Assembly (NCBI RefSeq): GCF_020539865.1
Contig: NZ_JAJBQV010000023.1
Location: forward strand, 1-34,090
From: Megasphaera elsdenii
GTDB taxonomy: Bacteria > Bacillota > Negativicutes > Veillonellales > Megasphaeraceae
DNA: 34,090 bases
Direction of reading: 5' to 3'
In this document: positions 30,386 to 34,090 of the stretch, piece by piece
Numbering within the stretch: the first letter of the stretch is position 1
Layout: each line of letters starts with the position of its first letter
Notes under the pieces: model-generated
The model's input: only the letters and a program-made list of their open reading frames with translations
What the model was told of the DNA's origin: nothing
Database searches by the model: none
Position numbers and translations under genes: made by a program

Positions 30386-30877
30386 TTACTTCTTAATTTC
30401 CGAATACAGATGAAAGACTTCCGGCAAAATGACTTTTTCCATGCCGATCTTGATGAGGCTCGGCAAGCCCGGCAGGCAGTAGACCTGGCACTGATGGATG
30501 ATACCAGCCGTCGTCCGATAGGCCATGGCCTGGACACCACAGGCCCGGCGATAAGCAAAATACGTCATCATCGACTGAAAGGCCGGTATTTTCTTATCAA
30601 ACAAGGGTTCTACTGTCTCAATAGTCACGTCGCGCTTGGCCATGCCCGTGCCGCCGCTGGTGATGACCAAGTCGACACTGCAGACCCATTCATGGAGATG
30701 GCGTTCGATTTCGGCCTTGTCGTCTTTGACAATCTGATAGTCAACGACTTGATGGCCGTAATTGGCCAGGGCCGACTGGATGAGCAGGCCGTTCGTATCG
30801 TCTGAAAAAGTGCGGCTGTTGCTGATGGTGAGAATCGCCGCCCGCAAAGGATGTTCTTCCATTTTTTTACTGTTCAA
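30386..30877 (-). CDS. MoaB/MogA family molybdopterin-binding protein
   Basis: The 163-residue product has the family's TISNSRTFSDDTNG opening and the GGTG loop in VITSGGTGMAKRD (75-78), which binds molybdopterin. The later helix segment is unusual (FQSMMTYFAYRRACG), as are the residues around the usual R-T-A-G motif, present here as YRTTAGI. TTG is the start: AGGAGG lies nine bases upstream, while the next ATG is 15 bases later. In the family it adenylylates molybdopterin or remains of uncertain use. Its stop touches the cobU start. No other molybdenum-cofactor gene is nearby, so why it travels with cobalamin genes is unclear. Confidence 0.85.
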   Translation of the reverse strand: MNSKKMEEHPLRAAILTISNSRTFSDDTNGLLIQSALANYGHQVVDYQIVKDDKAEIERHLHEWVCSVDLVITSGGTGMAKRDVTIETVEPLFDKKIPAFQSMMTYFAYRRACGVQAMAYRTTAGIIHQCQVYCLPGLPSLIKIGMEKVILPEVFHLYSEIKK

Positions 30878-30895
30878 GATGAATAACCTCCTAAC

Positions 30896-31516
30896 TTAAG
30901 ATACATAAGATTCTATGATGGAAAAGGGATCGCGCCCTTCCAGCAATCCTTGCAAAAACGAAGGGATGAAACATTCACTGACGACCTGAGCATCATAGGT
31001 CCGTTCTACGCCCTGGCTGGCAATGGTGATGCCATCCCCCAAGGCCAGGCGCACAGCACAGACCGGGCCTGATGGCAAGATGTCGCTGCGAGACCAGAGA
31101 ACCGCCGCCTTGTCCCGCCAAGGATACGGATCTTCATCGTCGCTGTCGCCATCGACGACTTCAGCTGCCACGATGAGACCGCTTTCTCTAGCTAACTCTG
31201 CCGTATGACAGACGAACTGTGTGTATTCGTCTTCAGACGTAGACGCAGCTGCCGAAATATAGAGCAGGCGAAAATCGTCCCACAAGACATGTTCTGAAAT
31301 GAATTCTTCTGACGGAGTAATGTCCTCTTCTTCATCGACAAAAGATGTGTGCCAATTATAAGCGGAACAGATTTCCTCCGCGTCGTCGCCGGCATTGAGA
31401 GGATACACGTGGAATCCCAGTTTCTGGAATCCTTCCGTCACGTGGACATCCAGGCCATGCTCCGACTCATCTTCCTGCCAAAAAAAGAAAGGCAGGCCAA
31501 TATATATCACATCCAA
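30896..31516 (-). CDS. Acidic protein of unknown function, about 206 aa
   Basis: I do not recognise this family. The product is strongly acidic, with clusters such as FVDEEEDITPSEE and VVDGDSDDEDPYP. It has no signal peptide, although the first 15 residues (VIYIGLPFFFW) are hydrophobic and look like a core strand. Weakly alternating strand and helix patterns suggest a compact alpha/beta domain. The start is uncertain. A GTG at 31525 is in frame but overlaps the binding site, while TTG at the chosen position has GAGGTG six bases upstream. It lies 18 bases before the MoaB-like gene on the same strand and probably leads that transcript. Confidence 0.7.
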   Translation of the reverse strand: MDVIYIGLPFFFWQEDESEHGLDVHVTEGFQKLGFHVYPLNAGDDAEEICSAYNWHTSFVDEEEDITPSEEFISEHVLWDDFRLLYISAAASTSEDEYTQFVCHTAELARESGLIVAAEVVDGDSDDEDPYPWRDKAAVLWSRSDILPSGPVCAVRLALGDGITIASQGVERTYDAQVVSECFIPSFLQGLLEGRDPFSIIESYVS

Positions 31517-31587
31517 TATGATCACCTCTTCTATCTTATATTATTCGACCTGAAAGGGCAAAAGTCCTACTTGAAAAATATACGTTC

Positions 31588-31615
31588 TTGTAATGTTTTA
31601 TGATTCAGATATAAT
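31588..31615 (+). promoter_or_regulatory. Promoter of the secreted protein and DnaQ-like genes
   Basis: TTGTAA (four of six), 16 bases, then a perfect TATAAT (31610-31615). The start codon follows about 50 bases later. Confidence 0.65.
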
Positions 31616-31666
31616 ATATGTATAAACTGCCTCGATTGGAAGAGACAGAGAAAGGAAGTATGTCTT

Positions 31667-32107
31667 ATGTTCAAAAAAATTGCCGTTCTGGCAGTCACAT
31701 TTGCCTGTGTCTTCAGCTTTATGGTGTCTGCCACCTTTCTCGATGGCAACGCTCGCTTCGTCCAGGTCGGCCACGATGACACGACCGAATCGTATATCGA
31801 CATGAACACCATCCAGTCCGTCCGCTACGATCCACCGTACTACATCATCCGGGCTACTGTCGTGACCTATGACTATGCCAACAATACGGTCCAAGGTTAT
31901 GATAACAATTTCTTCTACAATTTTAAAGCCCAAACGGTAAAAACCCAGACCCTCGGCGATGTCGGCTACGACCTGCAGGGCAACGTCGTGTCCACCTTGT
32001 CCCTGCCCAATCCGGAAGTCAAGACGACAGACCGCCTGTCTGCCAACGGCAATGCTGCCAACCGTGCTTTCCGGGCCTGTTACGATATGAACTTCTTCCA
32101 AGAATAA
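31667..32107 (+). CDS. Secreted or periplasmic protein of unknown function, 146 aa
   Basis: The product has a Sec signal peptide: MFKK, a hydrophobic stretch and a probable signal-peptidase I site after MVSA (near residue 22). The mature part is about 120 residues, rich in strand-forming and aromatic residues (YIDMNTIQSVRYDPPYYIIRA, TVVTYDYANNTV, FFYNFKAQTV), and ends with a helix containing a lone cysteine. The pattern YIDxxSI/TI near the start recalls small secreted adhesin-E-like domains, but I would not name it. AGAAAGGA lies upstream of the ATG. It is followed at 33 bases by the membrane-anchored DnaQ-like gene, probably on the same transcript. Confidence 0.8.
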   Translation: MFKKIAVLAVTFACVFSFMVSATFLDGNARFVQVGHDDTTESYIDMNTIQSVRYDPPYYIIRATVVTYDYANNTVQGYDNNFFYNFKAQTVKTQTLGDVGYDLQGNVVSTLSLPNPEVKTTDRLSANGNAANRAFRACYDMNFFQE

Positions 32108-32140
32108 GGCTCAAAATTATTGAAAAGGATTTGATATTCC

Positions 32141-33097
32141 ATGGATTCCCTGATCCACATCATTACGACAATTGTCACTATCGTCTTCATCGCCGCTGTC
32201 CTCTATTCCCTCACGTCGGCCCTGCGTAAACGCCATCGCAAGGCGAAAGTCCAGCAGGAATTGGCAAAAAAGGAACATGTCAAAGTCGCCAACCTGCATC
32301 AGTATGACATCAAGCCGAATGACGGCTATTACAAATATCCTATTGAAGAAAAAGGGAAACTGCGCCGCTTCCCCCAGCATTTCACGGCAGTAGCCCTAGA
32401 GCTGGCTAACGAACAGCCCTACTCCGTCTGTCTCCTGGCCTTGGCTGAATTCGACCACGGCGAATTGAAGGACACGCGGTACTTCTATGTCCGTCCGCCA
32501 GAAAACAACTTGTCGGCCGTCAAAGGGCGCTATCAGTGGGAAGAACTCTCTAAGGCCGATGAATTCGGCGAATACTGGCAGGCCGGCCTGAAAAACCTTA
32601 TCGAAGGCCAGACCTTAGTCGCCCACAACGCCCCTTTCGTCATGGGCTGTCTGACTCACGCCCTGCACATCTACGGCATCGACGCTCCGGCCTTTTGCTA
32701 TGCCGATACGCTGGAAGTCGCTAAGAAACTCTACCATTTCCCATCGAACCAGCTCGATGTCGTCTGTGATGAAATGGATATCGAAACGGAAGAAGGCAAC
32801 CTCTTGAGCCAGGCCATCGCTATCGGCCGCTTCTTTCTCATGGCCCACAAGGAATACCCCATGTTCCTGCCTGATTTGACATACATCCAAAAGGCTCCGA
32901 CGACAGACGATAAAGAAGCTTCTCTCATCGCCGTTGTCGAACGCGAAGAAGGGACACCAGAAGAAATGTTTGCCCCAGAAAAGCCGGACCTGACCCTCAT
33001 CGACGACTTGATGCATAAAGGCTACATAGAAGCCGGCGAAAAGCCCGGCACGTACTACGCCACCGATAAGGGGCTGGACTTCTCTGAAGAACGGTAA
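32141..33097 (+). CDS. Membrane-anchored DnaQ-like (DEDDh fold) protein, probably inactive
   Basis: The 318-residue product has one N-terminal membrane helix (about 5-27) followed by basic residues, so the rest is cytoplasmic. Residues 80-235 align by pattern with DEDDh exonucleases: FTAVALELAN, LVAHNAPFVMGCL, YADTLEVAKKL and QLDVVCDEM. The catalytic set is almost gone: the first Asp is Ala85, its partner Glu87 remains, the Asp of the AHNAxFD motif is Val167, and the final His and Asp positions appear as Gly219 and Gln224. After 240 comes a tail with a winged-helix-like end (IDDLMHKGYIEAGEKPGTYYATDKG region). Exonuclease activity is unlikely; nucleic-acid or protein binding is a guess. The frame is intact with normal codon use, so it is not a decaying gene. 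Confidence 0.75.
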   Translation: MDSLIHIITTIVTIVFIAAVLYSLTSALRKRHRKAKVQQELAKKEHVKVANLHQYDIKPNDGYYKYPIEEKGKLRRFPQHFTAVALELANEQPYSVCLLALAEFDHGELKDTRYFYVRPPENNLSAVKGRYQWEELSKADEFGEYWQAGLKNLIEGQTLVAHNAPFVMGCLTHALHIYGIDAPAFCYADTLEVAKKLYHFPSNQLDVVCDEMDIETEEGNLLSQAIAIGRFFLMAHKEYPMFLPDLTYIQKAPTTDDKEASLIAVVEREEGTPEEMFAPEKPDLTLIDDLMHKGYIEAGEKPGTYYATDKGLDFSEER

Positions 33098-33116
33098 GTT
33101 CGTGGCTCGTAGGGAT
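33096..33116 (+). repeat. Short heptanucleotide remnant beside a terminator
   Basis: Overlapping the stop codon, three units read AAGTTCG, TGGCTCG and TAGGGAT. The middle one is the 5.6 kb unit in rotated form. The bidirectional terminator follows within five bases. Confidence 0.4.
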
Positions 33117-33120
33117 GGTA

Positions 33121-33157
33121 AAAAAAGAGGCTGTCTTATTAAGACAGCCTCTTTTTT
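33121..33157. terminator. Bidirectional terminator between the DnaQ-like gene and rpsD
   Basis: Seventeen-base arms AAAAAAGAGGCTGTCTT and their exact complement enclose a three-base loop. The A-run and T-run serve both converging genes. Confidence 0.95.
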
Positions 33158-33176
33158 GGTTATCATCAAATAACTC

Positions 33177-33764
33177 TTATTTGGAGTACAATTCGACGAT
33201 AAGTGTTTCGTTGATTTCTACCGGGATTTCGTCGCGTTCAGGCATACGGGTCAGTGTGCCTTCAAAGCCGTCGAAATTCTTTTCAATGTACGGTACATCG
33301 AAAGTCTTCAATTCCTGGAAAGATTTTTTGTACATTTCGTTGGAGCGGGAAGCTTCTTTCAAAGCGATAACGGAACCAACTTTAACGTGTGCCGACGGGA
33401 TGTCGCAGCGTTTGCCATTGACCAGGATATGGCCGTGGTTGACCATCTGACGTGCCTGGCGGATGGAGTTTGCAAAACCGATACGGTATACCAGGTTATC
33501 CAAACGGCATTCCAGCAATTTCAGCATGTTCTGGCCAGTAACGCCTTCCATCTTCTTGGCTTTATCATAATAACGGACAAACTGACGTTCGAGCAAATTG
33601 TAGTATGCGCGAAGTTTCTGTTTTTCCAATAACTGTGTGCCATATTCAGACATTTTTTTCTGACGCTGATCTTTACGTACGCGTTTTAATGCCTTAGGGT
33701 GTCCGTACACATTAACTCCGAACCGGCGACATTCCTTAAAACGCGGGTCTCTCCTCGTTGCCAT
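33177..33764 (-). CDS. rpsD: 30S ribosomal protein S4, short cysteine-poor form
   Basis: The 195-residue product has the S4 core: [30 protein letters not shown], then the S4 RNA-binding domain [35 protein letters not shown] (near 84-120). The N-terminal 35 residues are shorter than in zinc-binding S4 and contain one cysteine, not four, so this is the zinc-independent type. S4 nucleates 30S assembly and can act as a translational repressor. GAGGTG precedes the ATG. The gene stands alone between a terminator and its own promoter, outside the rpoA operon. Confidence 0.97.
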   Translation of the reverse strand: MATRRDPRFKECRRFGVNVYGHPKALKRVRKDQRQKKMSEYGTQLLEKQKLRAYYNLLERQFVRYYDKAKKMEGVTGQNMLKLLECRLDNLVYRIGFANSIRQARQMVNHGHILVNGKRCDIPSAHVKVGSVIALKEASRSNEMYKKSFQELKTFDVPYIEKNFDGFEGTLTRMPERDEIPVEINETLIVELYSK

Positions 33765-33824
33765 TTTCTACATCACCTCATATTAGTAATTCAAGAAATT
33801 AAATTTTGCTTACGCAATGTATAA

Positions 33825-33854
33825 ATGATATCATGAAAAAAGCCTCATTGTCAA
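33825..33854 (-). promoter_or_regulatory. Promoter of rpsD
   Basis: On the minus strand a perfect TTGACA (33849-33854) is 18 bases from TATCAT (33825-33830, five of six). The leader is only about 55 bases, which leaves little room for a large S4-binding structure. Confidence 0.7.
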
Positions 33855-34026
33855 GGAAAATATGATTTCTGACTTATTTTCTTCACTATGCTATGCTTTA
33901 AACAATAAATAATAATTAATATCAATTAACAGCGGTTTACAACTTTTTGAACAAATAAATATTGCGTAACCACACCTTGAAGTATAATGAATCTGCTCAA
34001 AAACATCATCTCAAAGGAGTTACGCG

Positions 34027-34090
34027 ATGAATTCCTTATACCTCGAAAATTCGATTATTGGTAGTCTGTTTCGTTTCTTTTCTCCATATT
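34027..34090 (+). CDS. Start of an unidentified gene, cut by the window edge
   Basis: An ATG preceded by AAAGGAG at seven bases opens a frame of at least 21 codons (beginning MNSLYLENSIIG) that runs off the right edge. Upstream a perfect TATAAT (33983-33988) has TTGCGT 15 bases before it, a usable but short spacing. Too little is present to name it. Confidence 0.55.
   Translation, partial: MNSLYLENSIIGSLFRFFSPY

Overview
The window looks like chromosome of an anaerobic, asporogenous member of the Negativicutes, most likely Megasphaera or a close relative. This rests on protein character (two tandem acetyl-CoA acetyltransferases with strongly biased codons, expected of a butyrate or chain-elongating fermenter), on a Firmicutes-type gene neighbourhood without its sporulation genes, and on roughly 50-55% GC genes separated by AT-rich promoters. 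No database search was possible, so the genus is an inference.

Layout. 1-2.7 kb: the 5' part of a tRNA-Ile(GAU) gene, a class I aminotransferase, and a divergent MFS exporter of the fosmidomycin-resistance type. 2.7-5 kb: the infC-rpmI-rplT translation operon with a consensus promoter, an attenuator-like leader and an ATT start codon for IF3, followed upstream by a DUF1653 protein and an unrecognised 210-aa protein. 5-6 kb: an AT-rich gene-poor stretch holding a 26-codon ORF with its own promoter, ribosome binding site and terminator, then a heptanucleotide tandem array and a cluster of hairpin repeats. 6-10.2 kb: two tandem thiolase genes with a perfect dyad between them, then a PotE-like putrescine/ornithine antiporter. 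10.4-13.7 kb: two coupled unknown membrane proteins, a DEAD-box RNA helicase and a lipoprotein. 13.8-16.9 kb: tRNA-Arg(ACG) and a dapB-asd-dapA operon for diaminopimelate/lysine synthesis. 17-27.5 kb: a long minus-strand housekeeping block, pepP-efp / asp23-asp23-nusB-tsaD-like-xseA-xseB-ispA-tlyA-nadK-mnmM-argR-recN. 27.6-31.5 kb: an RsuA-type pseudouridine synthase, cobC-cobS-cobU for the cobalamin nucleotide loop, a MoaB-like protein and an unknown acidic protein. 31.6-34.1 kb: a secreted protein, a membrane-anchored DnaQ-like domain that has lost most catalytic residues, rpsD, and the first codons of another gene.

The 17-27.5 kb block is the Bacillus/Clostridium neighbourhood that normally contains spoIIIA (after efp) and spoIVB-spo0A (after recN). 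Here both sporulation segments are absent, and each junction carries repeats or a hairpin element instead.

Two families of small intergenic repeats stand out. One consists of phased heptanucleotide units, most often beside Rho-independent terminators. The other consists of hairpins with a GTAG foot (read on the minus strand), three of which have different but compensated arms around an invariant CACGTG core. These repeats, the 26-codon gene and the degenerate membrane-bound exonuclease fold are the least ordinary parts of the window. I found no CRISPR array, transposase, integrase or recognisable defence system.
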